Assembly: GCA_004794655.1 (NCBI GenBank)
Contig: SMMW01000186.1
Span: 186,001-250,000, forward strand
Length of the DNA stretch: 64,000 nt
Direction of reading: 5' to 3'
Source: Marisa cornuarietis
Lineage: Eukaryota > Mollusca > Gastropoda > Architaenioglossa > Ampullariidae
The number at the start of each line of letters is the position of its first letter. The stretch's first letter is position 1. Under the pieces are notes generated by a model that saw only the letters and a program-made list of their open reading frames with translations, made no database searches and was not told the origin of the DNA. The position numbers and the translations under genes were made by a program. Shown in pieces: positions 10,557 through 22,159 of the stretch.

Positions 10557-11834
10557 GAATCGCAGACACTTAATCCCCTAGACTTTTAATCCCTAGCCAC
10601 TTAATACCCAGACACTTAATCCTCAAAATGAAATTCCAACTAAAAAAAATTATGCAGTGAATGAAAAATTTATTTCAAAGTCAAATAATTAATTTCACGT
10701 AAGCATCAAAAAAAGTTTGACAATTAAAATAATACTTAACTGCAACATCAATAACATTAGTTAGAGTTCATGTGAGCTATTAAATTCAATGTTCTTCACC
10801 AATATGATATGAAAAGTGTTGTTAATCAATGTGACAGGTAAGCTAACGATCGGAGGTACAGAAGACGATCCATTGCCTCATATCGCTGTACAATGTTGCT
10901 AAATCTCATGGCCAAAGCAGCCTACTTCCTCTTTGGACGTTTCTTAGTGCCGGCGCTTGACTGTAGAACAGATGCCTTGTGTAGCTGACAATCCTTACGT
11001 AGACCAACAAGGAATGTCCAAATTGTTGGATGGTGACAGGATACGAGATTGGAGGGCGTGATGCCAACCCTCCACAGCGTTGTTTGTTTGTGCAGCACCG
11101 CCGATGACGTCCAGGTATTTGTTCCAAGTATCTGGAGGGAATAAAGCTGAAGCAGAGTTATCCCCTCTACCGCGCAGTCTGCGACTAGGTACATACCTAT
11201 GCTCGAAGTAGAAGCTCCGGCATGCGATCATGTTGTGGCATTGACTCTCAAAGCATTTCGAAAGAATCAACAATGTCTTCTTCACGTACATAGGCAAGTG
11301 CTGGGAGGCACCTCACTATTCCACGCAGCTCGTCGTTTTCGTCATAGTCACTTCTCATACACAATTCAGTGACTCTGCGTAATATCGCTTGACTTAAGTG
11401 AAAGTAACATCCCGTTACTCTACACGACTGAAATTTCTCTCGAAAAGCGGTCATCGCGATTGTTACGTCTCATTAGAGTTACCACGCGACACATTTCTCT
11501 TACGGTTATACTATTTCAAGTTCACAAAATAGCTGTTCAACGATGAATAAAAAATATTCATACTAACACAGTACTCAGTAGAGGCATAAACCCTCCGCAA
11601 GACCAGTTTCGTGGCTTTACCAGCTTACTCCGCAACCAATCAGAAAATTTGTTTTATTAACAGGTCATTTCTCTTTAGTTTGGAGCCATTTTGAGTGTTG
11701 TGTTGCGATTTGTGGGCATTTTTGAGGATTAAGTGTCTGGGGAGTAAGTGGCTAGGGATTGAAAGTCTAGGGGATTAAGTGTCGAGGATGAAGCGTCGGG
11801 CATTAAATGTCTGGTGATTAAGTGACTAATCACC
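10557..11834 (-). mobile_element. MULE (Mutator-like) transposon nested in piggyBac
   Basis: Long inverted ends: the first about 65 bp (GACACTTAATCCCCTAGACT near 10566) match the complement of 11728-11790, while the right end has extra tandem copies of the ATTAAGTGTC motif. Candidate 9-bp target duplications CAGGCACAA (10548-10556) and CAGGCACAC (11835-11843) fit the 8-10 bp expected of MULEs. The interior encodes MULE transposase pieces. The element is 1278 bp, so it is deleted compared with autonomous MULEs. Confidence 0.8.
10906..11454 (-). pseudogene. MULE transposase C-terminal fragment
   Basis: Frame 11454-11248 reads GCYFHLSQAILRRV...YDENDELRGIVRCLPALAYV, matching the conserved C/H region after the second catalytic Asp in MULE transposases. 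The next frame (11297-10995) reads TNNAVEGWHHAL, the family's late NN-EGWH signature. The frames are shifted relative to each other, and the N-terminal zinc finger and DDE start are missing. Only about 150 residues remain. The TNN..EGWHH block is highly characteristic. Confidence 0.8.
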
Positions 11835-12424
11835 CAGGCACACACAGGGAAGGCGACAGGAAAAATTTGGATGACCCGATGTTTATTTCTTGGAATTGAT
11901 CTGTAAGCATGTGGCATTTATACCTGGGGTCCATACGGACCCCGCCGGTGGTTAACGATAGAACTTTAATTTGCGCTTTGATTTTTGCAGATATTTCAAA
12001 TTTCAGTTCATTCACGATGAGTCCCCCACTAAAGTGGAAAAGTCAAGAAATTTCAAAATATTGAAATAAATGGTTCGCGTTTTATAAATAGTGAAACTTT
12101 GGTTGGGGTCCGTATGGATCCCAGCGGCTGTTAGAGGGTTAAACACTGAGCAAAGCAAAACGTTTAATGAGGATAAAAAGAAAATATTTAAAAAAAACGA
12201 CAGAATATATGAAAGACAAAACAACAGCGAAATGGGAGAAAAAAGAACACAGGTAAAAGGGCGAATAATTCAAACAAGCAGATTAACAAACGCGGAGTGG
12301 AATACAGATTTATCACCAACTTATCATTCTAAAGCAAGAAATTTAATCAGTTGTTAGAAGTCGTTGTTTAAGATAAATTATAGATGCACGTATTTCTGAT
12401 TGACCAAGGAGATGCACATCTCAC

Positions 12425-12608
12425 CTATAGTAATTGTACCAGCGGTCTTTACTGTGTCACCAGGGGAGACAGCTACAGTAAAGATGTAGGTGGCGCTGTC
12501 TGTTGGTAATGGCAGAGAGTAGGAGCAGGAGCCGTGTGCATACGGTGGGATGTTGGTATCGAGTGTTGGGCTGTACGTGACGCTGACTACTTCCTTCCCT
12601 GAAGAGTT
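12425..12608 (-). CDS. Exon 4: second half of Ig-like module 2
   Basis: The exon is 184 nt, entering in phase 0 and leaving in phase 1. The acceptor is TCTGTTTTGTAG and the donor is ATAG|GTGAGA. Translation opens NSSGKEVVSVTYSPTL and continues through GSCSYSLPLPTDSATYIF and VSPGDTV, ending TAGTITIG, a beta-rich pattern. Exons 3 and 4 together are 321 nt, a phase 1-1 module of 107 residues, so the module is one unit split by an internal phase-0 intron of 19.4 kb. One sequon (NSS) lies exactly at the exon start. No stop is present in this frame. Confidence 0.78.
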
Positions 12609-14088
12609 CTACAAAACAGATGATTAAATGCAAATAATTTTTAAAAAAGATACATTGCGCATAGCACACTACCGAACTGAAAAGACCAAATAACAAAAAT
12701 AATGCAAAAATAATGCGGCGGCGGCGACGACGATGATGATTTGAAGAATAATATCACCCTTTGATGGGAAAACTAATGGCGTTTATAAAAAGACACCTAA
12801 ACATTTCTTTCCATTCGGTCAAATGTGCATTTGTGCACGGCAAGTGAAAAAAAGAAACCTTTGACACGGATTTATGTGTGTGTGTGTGGTTGATCAGATA
12901 TTGGCCGACACACTCATTTGAATGCGTAATTGACAAAAATATTGTGTGCGAGAGAGATGGGAGTGTCACTTTTTAAACTGGTACACACATCCAAAAAGAA
13001 GAAAAAAATGTGTCCATTCTTTTTAGAGAAAAAAACAAGCACTTCTTTACCTGCATGCTTATAATAATTCTAATAATCCCATTTTGTGCAAAAATTGTCT
13101 GCGAAAATAATGTGACCTATTGCCTTTCTAAATTACTTTGTTATGTCTGTAAACATAAATGTAACGTTCGTGACTCAAATATATAATATGGTGAAGTTAA
13201 TTTGTATCAATATTATTTTTGTTTTGATGTTATTTTCAGCGATTAGATCTACGGCCACGATCTGGGGCAAATCAGGTGACTGTGTGACGCAGTTCACCAT
13301 GTATTGCGTCATGACATGACGCGCACAGAAATTCCAGATGTTTGTGCATAAATTAATAAATTAATGTCAGAGGGGTCATGACCTTATGCAATATGCACCA
13401 CCGATTAGTTAAGGAAAAAAAATTCCTTGCCGACCTGGTTAATAGAGCAGGTTAGTGTAGTCGGTCGGCATGGAAAATTTGTTAGTGTCACTAGGCGACA
13501 GTGATAGCAACTAGGCTGATCATCATCTTGATTCGCTGGTACTAAGGAAAATGTAGCTAGGATAGATAAGAAGCGATTTCCTGAGGAAACTTCGGCATAT
13601 AGAGACAAACTTCATAATGTCCAGACATTAGCACTAACGGTAGTAAAGAACGGGAAAAATTTACCGTGCGCGGTTAGCACATCTTCTACTGGAGGGTACA
13701 GTGAGAGAGAGTTAGCTAAAGAATTTGACCAACCTAGACGGGCCTAACTGGTACGTCAATCACATATACAAACATAGTTGGTAGCCCATTGTTGGTGGAA
13801 TGTCTTGCACGGGAGGCCTGTTCCCATTTCAACCTGATCCGATCCGAACCGATCAACTATCGATTCGATGAACCGTTTAACGATCTGCCCAGCAGTCCGC
13901 ACGATCATCTGCTCACAATCCGCCCGACTCACAATCATAATTATTTAACCTGACGTTGAATTCGTCGTGCGTCACAAGGCAAAGTGGCATTTTGTGGCAC
14001 TTTGTGGCCGTGTTGCGACTGTTCGATCTCTTGGATGTTGAAGTTCCGACATCATCATCTATCATCCCCCTGGGAGACACTTCTGACC
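12609..14088. other. Intron 3, unannotated part
   Basis: AT-rich, with a short GT run near 12870. No supported feature. Confidence 0.5.
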
Positions 14089-14099
14089 GCTATGCCGAG

Positions 14100-14396
14100 C
14101 GATTTGTTTGTTTGTGTTTAACGCCGTGCCAGCAACTAGAGCTATATCACGGCGAGAACAGTTACTTTGCTTTAAGGGACCACCCCCTAAGTATAATAAC
14201 CATAACATCTTATAAAAAACAACACAAGGAACAGGAACAACATAAAAGAGGGAGTGACATATAAAAATGGGTGTTGTGGCCCAAAAAGCCACCAACAAAC
14301 CAAAAAACCAAAAACTATTAACTTATAAAACCTTAAATCTTGTGGTAAAGCCCTATCCTCCTTCAAAATGTAAAGATTGCTGCCGGTGGGATGCAT
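14100..14396 (-). repeat. LINE 3' UTR and tail
   Basis: The complement reads GTTGCTGGCACGGCGTTAAA followed by CACAAACAAACAAA. This tail recurs in at least six other places in the window and is shared in part by the SINE at 1690-1880. Confidence 0.8.
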
Positions 14397-14624
14397 CTAA
14401 ACAAAGAAAACAAAGAGTCTACAGTAAAAAAAAAACTGCTGTCGGACAATCTGGAGTCCAGGACAAGCAATCAAGACATGTTCGACACTCAGAACTCCCC
14501 GGCACCAAGAACAAACTGGCGGTGGTTCGCCTTTCAAGAGGTGCGACTGCGTGGCATAGGTGTGTCCTACCCTTAATCTAGTAGGAACTACCTCCTCCCG
14601 CCGCACAGGACGGCATAAAGGCAA
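14397..14624 (-). pseudogene. LINE ORF2 C-terminal Cys/His segment
   Basis: Encodes TRLRVGHTYATQSHLL, then CSWC, then EHVLIACP: the C-x2-C-x(n)-H-x4-C motif that follows RNase H in I-type LINEs. It is continuous with the RNase H at 15535-16106 once the inserted LTR is set aside. Confidence 0.75.
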
Positions 14625-14751
14625 GCGGTCTGAAAGAGAGGGAAGAGTGGCGTGTAACTTATTTTGGCCCAGAGTGTCCCAGTAGCGTTGCCACAGGGAC
14701 TGATCATAGGCCTAGAGGACACTATCGAGAGTAGTTTACGAGGAGACTAAC

Positions 14752-15528
14752 TGTTAGGAACATGGGTTACCACCTCTGATTGATTGATGTGACGAGGTTT
14801 TCGCCCTTGTGTATTTTCTTCTATGAGTAGAGATTGTCACCCCTGAATGCAATGTTGATATAGGGGGCGTTGTTTTTGAAATTGAAAGAGAGAAGCAGAC
14901 GTGAGAGTCTGATGGAAGGAAGAATTTGTGAAAGAGGTCAGAATTGATATTCACTGTGTGGAAAAATATTAACTGTGTAGAGAAGTATTAACTGTGTGGA
15001 TAGTCATTTATAAGCGACTGTGTGGTTCCTCGCTTTACTTCTTTTCCTAGCTGCTGTGGGATCTCCTGGGAAGATTTTATAACTGTGTGGATTAAGTTTA
15101 CCTACTGTGGGAATTATTATTAACTTGATCATTTGTCTGCCGTTAAGATTGTCGGAGTTGTTTCGTCGATGTATGCTGTCCGTATGATCAACGCCAGTGA
15201 ACAAGACTGAAAGAGTGGAACTGTTTCCCGTGTCAACCCGACCCCCACCCCAACAACAGAAGAAGAGAGAACTTGAAGAAAAAACAGACTTTAATATAAA
15301 CTGCTTGTATACATTTGTTTTTGAGTAGACTCTGTGTAGGATATTTGTGATGAACGTTTCTTTTGTTATTTAGTAAAAAATATATTGTACGTTCACCCGA
15401 TTATTAGAAACGTTCGAGCCCACATACAGGTGTTAGTGATTTGTTGTCTGAAAGAATACGTGTGGAACTCAGTGTTTGCAGGCGTGCTCTATGGAGTCTG
15501 TGTGTGTCCGAGAGTGTGCTCTCCAACA
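14752..15528. mobile_element. Candidate solo LTR inserted in the LINE
   Basis: Other LINE copies (for example 43640-43720) read straight through GAGACTGACATGCAGCC. Here about 780 bp intervenes. The insert starts TGTTAGGAAC and ends CTCCAACA, TG...CA, with CTAAC (14747-14751) and CTGAC (15529-15533) as a near-perfect 5-bp duplication. A second CTGAC follows, so the right edge may be 15533. It has no coding capacity. The family is unknown. Confidence 0.6.
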
Positions 15529-18150
15529 CTGACCTGACATGCAGCCTTGGCGGCCTGGTCCGCTCGAACATTGCCTGGGATACCTGCATGGCCAGTAGCC
15601 CAGATAAAAACAGTCTTTTTTTGTCGGAGTAAGGCTGCATGGACTGTATGAATCTGGACCACCGGACCACCAGGGGGTGGTCGAAACTTTGGGAAAGAAG
15701 GACTTGGAGAGCCGATAATGAGTCTGAAATGATCAGAAAGTTTTGATCCGAAGAGCAGTGAACATGCTGCAAGGCTAGCAAGATGGTATGAAGTTCCGCA
15801 GAGAAGATAGAGCAGCCATCCGCAAGTCGGGCGGAAGAGGCCTGTTGCGGTTAGAAGAACGGAACTGCTGCCACAGCCACAAAGCCACCGTTCAGGACTT
15901 TGGAGCCATCTGTAAAGATAGAACAGAAACCAGGATAAGTCAGAAAGTAGGTCTTGAAAACGATGAAAAAAGATGAGATCACAGGTGTCACCTTTCTTGA
16001 AAGCGCAAAGATCAAGACGGATCTCTGGAACAGGAAGAGTCCAAGGAGGTGCTGGTAAGAGAAGGAGAGTCTCTACCTGCTGAATATCTACTCCGGCTGC
16101 TTGCAAGTGAGGTGCAACACGGAGTAATACTGGTTTTTGCTCCTTGGTACGAATGTCCTACAGGGCAGCACGCTGAGGTCCGAAAACAGCATGGTAAGCA
16201 GGGTTTCCAGGATGAGCTTTTAAGCGATAGACATAGGATAGCATGAGTCTCAAACGACGGAGAGAAAGTGGAGGCTCACCAGCTTCTGCAAACAAACTTC
16301 GTACAGGAGAGGTGCGGAAGACACCCAAACAGATCCGGAGCCATTGATGGTGAATAGGATCAAGAATTTTGAGATAGGATTCTCGAGCAGAGCCATAGAT
16401 AAGGGATCCATAGTCTAGCTTGGAGCGGACCAGGGCACGATACATGCGAAGTAGGACAGTGCGGTCCGCCCCCCAGCTGACATTTACACCATTTACACAC
16501 AGCTGAAGCCGGCGTTCGAGACACGGTAGGGATGGGCCTCGAACGCAGAGAGCAAAATCATCTACATACAGCGAAGCCGCCAAACCTGGACAGGCAGATT
16601 TCAAGATGGAATCTATTTTGTTGTTAAAAAGGGTAGGTGATAGTATGCTGCCCTGCGGGACGCCCATTTCCTGTTCCTGAGGATCAGAAAGGACAGATCC
16701 CACACGAACTTGAAAAAGCCGTTAAGAGAGAAAGATCTGAATGAAGATAGGCGTACGACCCCAGAAGCCGAGGGCGTGAAGGTCTAACAGAATACCTTGC
16801 TTCCAGGTGGTGTCGTACGCCTTCTACAATTCAAAGAAACCTCCTAAGACGTGTTCCTTGTTGACAAACGCATCCCTTACAAAAGTTTCAAAACGGACCA
16901 GATGGTCTAGGTTACTGTGGTATTGTCTAAAGCCACACTGCAGGTTGGAGAGGAGACCACGAGATTCCAGTTGCCAGGTGAGCCGGACTTTCACCATTCG
17001 TTCTAAGGTTTTTCATAGACAACTAGTGAGAGCAATGGGCCGGTAAGGGTTGGAATCAAAAGGATCCTTTCCCGGTTTTGGGATAGGCACCACGACTGCC
17101 TCTCTCCACGAGGGAGAAAAACAGCCGGACACCCAAATAAAGTTAAAAATGTTTATAAAAAGAGTTAGAGAGGCCTGTGGAAGATGAGTCAGCAGCTGAT
17201 ATGGAATGTTGTCTAGGCCAGGTGCAGAGTCCTTGCTTTTTTGAAGGGACTGCTGCAGTTCATTAAGAGAGAAAGGTAGGTTATACTGTTCTGAGTTATC
17301 TGAGGAAAAGTCACAGGGAAGAGATTCATGAAAAAATTTCATACGCTGAAAATCAGGAGAGTAATTTGAAGAGTAGGAATTTTGGGCAGTGTTAGATGCC
17401 AGCGAATCGGCAACATCCCGTAGTTCTGTGAGAACAGAGTTTCCAACCCGCAGGTGGCCTATTGAGCCAGCCTGAAACCTTCCCTTTATCTTCCTAATGG
17501 CCGCCCACACCGCCTGGGAAGTGGTGCGGGAGGACAGCGAGGACACATACTTTTGCCACGTAAGTTTCCTTGCCTGTTTAAAAGTAAAACGAGCTCTACA
17601 ACGTTTAAAACTTATCACATTTTCAGGAGTGGGGTGGCGGAAGGCTAAGCGCTGGGCCTTCTTCCAAGCATGCTGAGCCACCCTGCACTCCTCAGTAAAC
17701 CACGGTACGCGAGGTCGGCGATTTCGAAGTCCTCGTCTAGAGATTGTTTCTAAAGCGATCTCAGTTAAAGTAGAGGTAAACTGGTTAATAGGATGTAATG
17801 TAGGATCGTCCCTAGAGTCCACTACATCTAACTTAAAACTAGAGCCTGAGAAAAGGCGGGTGGTACAGAGGGCCTGAAAAGCAGGCCAGTCTGCTCTAGA
17901 CAGGTTCCACCCGCCCTCGCGGAAAGATCCTTCCTGCTCTAGAGGAGCTATAAAACTATTGCGAAGTGGTCGCTGCCACACAGGTCGTCATATACTGTCC
18001 AGTTCAAATCAAGTAGTAGTATGGGGCTGAAGACTGACAGATCCACAGCAGAGACAGTGCCACAGGAAGGACAGCAAAAGGTGTTTGAGCCGTCGTTTAG
18101 AAGGCACAGATCCCTTTCCATAAAAATGGATTCTACCAACTCCTCCCTGG
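15489..18150 (-). pseudogene. LINE ORF2: endonuclease tail, RT and RNase H
   Basis: An endonuclease C-terminal piece with CGSDHFAIVL (about 17950) is followed by RT: DSAPGLDNIPYQLLTHLP and VVVPIPKPGKDP (17013-17981). The palm block then has VPQGSILSPTLF and LYVDDFALCV (16158-16703), with the catalytic YVDD intact. RNase H is marked by ATGHAGIPGNVRADQAAKAA (about 15545-15605). The frame is the same for much of its length, but stops at 17013 and 16158 and a frameshift inside RNase H kill it. Family-typical length is about 1200 residues. The 5' part of the endonuclease is missing. Confidence 0.85.
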
Positions 18151-18176
18151 TGTCACCCGATGCCCCGTAGGTTACC

Positions 18177-18791
18177 CTATATGCAACGGCGTGCATCGGC
18201 ATACGAAATGAAAGATTCCGGGCGTACACGCTGGATGGTTGCCTCCTCCCTCCACTTCGGGCAGTCTTTTGAAGAGGCAGCGTGCGCACCGTCACAGTTA
18301 GCACAGTGTGCGCTTTTGGAACAATCAGCTGCAGCGTGGCCAACCTCACCGCAGCGGAAGCAGCGGGCTTGGGACTTGCAAGAGCTTGCCCCATGCCCAT
18401 AACGCTGACAGTTGAAACAGCGCAAAGGAGATGGAATGAAAAGAGAGACCTTGACCCGTAGATACCCGACCTGGATATATTCGGGTAATCTGGGAAGGCA
18501 GAAAGTCAGAAAGAGTGTGTTGGTAGGTATCGAGTTTCCACCCTTCTTGAGGTGGACCCTCTGCACTGCTGTAACCCTCTGGGATGCCAGTTCTGACTTG
18601 ATGTCAAGTTCCGACATCCCAGCAAGGTCGGGACACCTAATGATTCCCCTGGAGAAGTTGAGGCATCTATGGGCAGTCACTTTGATGGGACGATCAACAA
18701 ACTGTTTACCGTCCCATCGGTGAAGAATCCTCAGAAGCCTTCTGAGTTCTGGTCCAGTACGAAGTCGCTTTATAGAAGCAAATCCAGTCAA
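18177..18791 (-). pseudogene. LINE ORF1 (gag-like) with three CCHC knuckles, 3'-truncated
   Basis: About 204 codons with CFNCQRYGHGASSC, CFRCGEVGHAAADC and CANCDGAHAASSKDC in tandem, the RNA-binding array typical of ORF1 in I/Jockey-type LINEs. It corresponds to residues about 28-230 of the 350-residue ORF1 at 46897-47949. The N-terminus is frame-disrupted and the Pro/Ser-rich C-terminus is deleted by the junction near 18170, which fuses ORF1 to endonuclease sequence. Confidence 0.85.
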
Positions 18792-19616
18792 ATGTTTTTA
18801 AAACCTTTGTCAATGGCAAAGGGGGAGGGTTGCGAGAGCGGCTGAGCCGACTTTGCACCCTCCACAACAAGTAAACGTGGCCAAGCCCACTCTACTACTA
18901 ACATTCACAGCCTCACGCACTTCATCCTCGCTATCAGACAAAAACCATCCTCTCGACTTTTCTTTTCCCCAGTTTTAAGGTGATTTTTTCCATAATTAAA
19001 TGAATAAGATTCGTTCTTTATGCTCCCCACCCACCTCGAAGTCCAACAAGTGAATGCATCCGAGCGGTACCACTTAGGGCATTTCCAGCAGGGTCGCACC
19101 AGGGATATAGAAGGAATATACTCAGGCCTACAGAGTGTGTAGACCAGATTGACCCGGCCGCAGCCTTATAGCAAAGCTACCGCAATACACGACCAGCCAA
19201 TTGATTCGTGTGGGCCACAACAATCTCCCGTCTAGGAGAAGTCCGGGCCAAAGAGGTGTGTGTATGATGGGCCGCAGCCCATCAGGGACCTCAACCTCCA
19301 GGATCCCATCCTCCCCCGACACGGGTCGCCCTGCACGGCAAACGCAGGGGGCCTAAAGGGGGCCACAGAGAAAAAAGCTGCATTAAAAGAAAGGCTTGAT
19401 TGGAGAAGAAGACAGGGAAAGACCTGTGTAGGAAGAAGATAGAGAAGACAAACAGCAGTGTGCTATTGAGATGTTTAATTAGAAAAAAAGTGTAGGTGAA
19501 AGGGCCAGTGAGGGAGAAACAATAAAAGCATAAGAAAAAGGGGTTGGCCAGCTTAGTCACCCAGCCAGAAAGAGGCTGGGTGTTAACCCCCGGCACGAGA
19601 AGCCGGGCCCATGGGG

Positions 19617-20254
19617 GCTATGCCGAGGGAGAGTCATATAAGTGGCGGTGACGCGGAAGTGTCTTTTTGGCCGAGTCGTTCGCCACGGGACACTGCCTTT
19701 GAATATTTATCATCACCATCATCAGCATTGATTCATTAAGCAATAAATGTGATAACCTTGGCCGGCCCTTTTTGTATTGAAAAATGCAGAGGAGTGTAGC
19801 GCGAGTTCAGTCGCACATTCATGTCCACGCACACTTCGCAGACGTCTGATTAAACAATCCTCACCAAAAGATTACAATAAACATTCACATAACATTTACT
19901 GTATATGCAGGAATCCAAAACTGATGCCTGTTAATGGTAAGAATTTGGTAGCCGGAACCTAGGTTTTGGTTCGACTTTCCACACTTGCAGTGCTGAAATC
20001 CAATCAATGATGATAAAAAAATTACGTAAGACAACTTATTAGTATTTTTTCATGTTTTATGTGGATTGCATAGTGACACTCAGTGACACTGGCAAAAGTT
20101 TTTTTTTCAAGGTCGCGCATAACGAGGGCGACTTGCGGCAGCTCGCTAGCATTTTAATTTTTATTATTTTTATTTCTATTATTATTTTTCTCAAATTAAC
20201 TGCTCAGTTAGTTCAGTTCGTCGTGTTGTTATGGTTCACTTCTACCATAGATAG
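19617..20254. other. Intron 3 spacer with a dispersed repeat
   Basis: Begins with the LINE's right target duplication. 19745-19840 resembles 61100-61210 (shared AAATGTG.TAA, then GGCC.TTTTTTG, then GAGTG). Nothing else is supported. Confidence 0.5.
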
Positions 20255-20381
20255 ATAGGCTTTAGATAGCCGTGGTCTTCGTCAGCTGATTGATAAACCA
20301 ACTCATAAACTTGCACATTCTTCACTGGGTTATCACTCGTGTACCACCAGAGTTGTAGATTTTCTGATTTCGGACCATTTT

Positions 20382-22118
20382 TTGCAGTACTTGGTGACTG
20401 ATCTCTCTCGCCCAAGGCGTAAAAAGACATCTGTTTTGTGTAGAAATTTCAAGAAGATTGACCTGAACGCTTTCAGAGAAGATTTGCTTCAGTCAAAGTT
20501 GTTCTTAGATCCTCCCACAGATGTTGATGAGTTAGCAGAGTTATATAATCAGACTTTATTAGAGCTGCTTGATAAGTATGCGCCTGCAGGTAGAAAAATT
20601 GTTGTAGACAGACCAAATTGTGCGTAGTTTTGTGAGGGGGTGAGTGAAGCCAAGAAACAGAGACAGTTGGCAGAGAAAAAGTGGAGGAAGACCAAACTTG
20701 AGATTGACAGACAGCTGTATAAGTTAGCCAGAAATAAATATGTTTGTGCTGTAAAAAAGGCTAAATCGTTATTTGTACAGAAGCAGTTAGAGGCTGCTAG
20801 TCGAAATCCCAGAAAGACTTTTGACATTTGAACAGCTTGCTGGGTAAGAACGAAACTAGTCCGGTTCTTCCTGAGGTGTATGACAAGTCAGCTGCTGATC
20901 AGCTATCTTCCTTCTTTGTTAATAAGATAAAGGAAATTAGTGCTAGACTTGAGAGTGCAGCTTGTGAGTTGCCAGAGTGTGAGGTGGACTATTCTGTGCC
21001 ATTTGCTAGGGTACCACTGACTTCTTTCACGTGTATTGATGAGAGTTACTTGAGGAAACTTGTAGGGAAATCAAATAAAACTTCATATGCTGTGGATCCT
21101 GTACCAACTAAATTTATCCTTCAGTTTTTGACATTTTATTTCCTGTCATTTTGGACATTATTAATGCGAGTTTGAGAGCAGGTTGTGTTCCATGGTGTTT
21201 TTAAACAGGCTGTTGTGAAGCCCTTGTTGAAGAAGGCAAACCTGGATCCCTCTGACTGTAAAAACTATCGTCCAGTGTCAAATTTATCATATATTTCCAA
21301 GTTACTTGAGAGGGTGGTCGCAGAGCAGCTTATGATCCATTTTATTACTTATGGCTGCCAAGATAAATTTGTCAGCGTATCGTCCTGGCTTCAGCACAGA
21401 AACTCCTCTTCTTCGTGTGACCAATGACATTCTTTGTAGTGTCAACTCTGGCAACCTAGTGCTTTTAGTACTACTTGACCTGAGTAGTGCGTTTGAAACC
21501 ATCAACCACCGCCTGCTGCTCCAGAGACTGTCGTCGGAAGCTGGTAACGAGGGCGCTGTGCTGCAAAGGATTGACTCCTACCTTGCTGATAGATCTCAGA
21601 GAGTGATTGTCGGCTCTGCGAGCTCCTCTGGTGTGTGGCGTGCCACAGGGATTCGTTCTGGGTCCTTGATTATTTTCTGTACACACGTCACAGCTTGGAC
21701 GTTTTATTGAATGTTTTCAGATGGGACGTCAGTTCTTTGCGGACGATACACAGATACTCAAAAGTTTTCCCCCGACCCAGTAGTGGCTAGGATTACGCTT
21801 CTACGACTTGAATCTTGTTGTGTTGCGGTGAAGGCCTGGATGACCAGGAATCGTCTTAAACTCAACGACGACAAGACAGAAGCGTTATGGTGCGGCCCCA
21901 AGGCCAGACGGGAGCAGATCGGCATTAGTGCTGTGCAGGTCGGTGATGTCTCCATAGTCTTTGCTGACTGTGTACGGGACCTAGGGCTCTTTATTGATGC
22001 TGAGTTCTATATGTGCAATCATATTAATTCTGTTGTGTCAAAAGGCTACTACTTTATGAGGACTTAAGGTAGATTACGGCCCATGCTGACTCAGGCAGCT
22101 GCTAACTCACTTGTTCAG
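20382..22118 (+). pseudogene. L2/CR1-like ORF2, N-terminal and RT part
   Basis: Pieces in several frames: TDLSRPRRKKTSVLCRNFKK, then YAVDPVPTKF, then KPLLKKANLDPSDCKNYRPV (21220-21280), LVLLDLSSAFETINHRLLL (about 21465-21520), a FADDT palm box near 21730-21750, and KLNDDKTEALWCGPKARR (about 21855-21910). This is the ordered RT motif set of CR1-superfamily LINEs. Multiple frameshifts and stops, for example near 20625, 20830, 21175 and 21700. Confidence 0.8.
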
Positions 22119-22159
22119 CGTCGGCTGAGGAAATTCAATCTTAACGACAGACGTAAATC

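Larger units (their letters stand above)
9127..12138 (-). mobile_element. piggyBac transposon with TTAA target duplications
   Basis: Both ends are exact: TTAA|CCCTCTAACAGCCG at 9123-9140 and CGGCTGTTAGAGGG|TTAA at 12125-12142, a 14-bp perfect terminal inverted repeat with the diagnostic TTAA duplication. Subterminal GGGGTCCGTACGGACCC-like palindromes occur at both ends (9170-9186, 11935-11953, 12105-12121). It encodes a truncated minus-strand transposase and is interrupted by a MULE at 10557-11834. Total length is 3012 bp, about 1.7 kb without the insert. Confidence 0.93.
14100..19616 (-). mobile_element. I-superfamily LINE with CCHC ORF1 and RNase H, near full-length, 11-bp TSD
   Basis: The direct repeat GCTATGCCGAG at 14089-14099 and 19617-19627 brackets the element exactly. 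In minus-strand order: 5' UTR with two GC hairpins (CCCAGCC...GGCTGGG, and CCCGGC...GCCGGG near 19590-19610), ORF1 with zinc knuckles, an endonuclease tail, RT with YVDD, RNase H, a C-terminal Cys/His motif, a 3' UTR, and an AAAC-type tail (14100-14115). ORF1's C-terminus and most of the endonuclease are deleted at about 18170. A candidate solo LTR sits in the RNase H region. The domain order (ORF1, EN, RT, RNase H) places it in the I superfamily, probably I/Nimb-like. Confidence 0.88.

Noticed and set aside
15489..16106. A 205-codon ORF as a novel host gene
   Set aside because: It aligns with the RNase H region of the I-type LINE, partly out of frame.
17948..18400. A 150-codon ORF joining zinc-knuckle and endonuclease sequence
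   Set aside because: A chance fusion made by the deletion at about 18170, reading the ORF1 part in the wrong frame.
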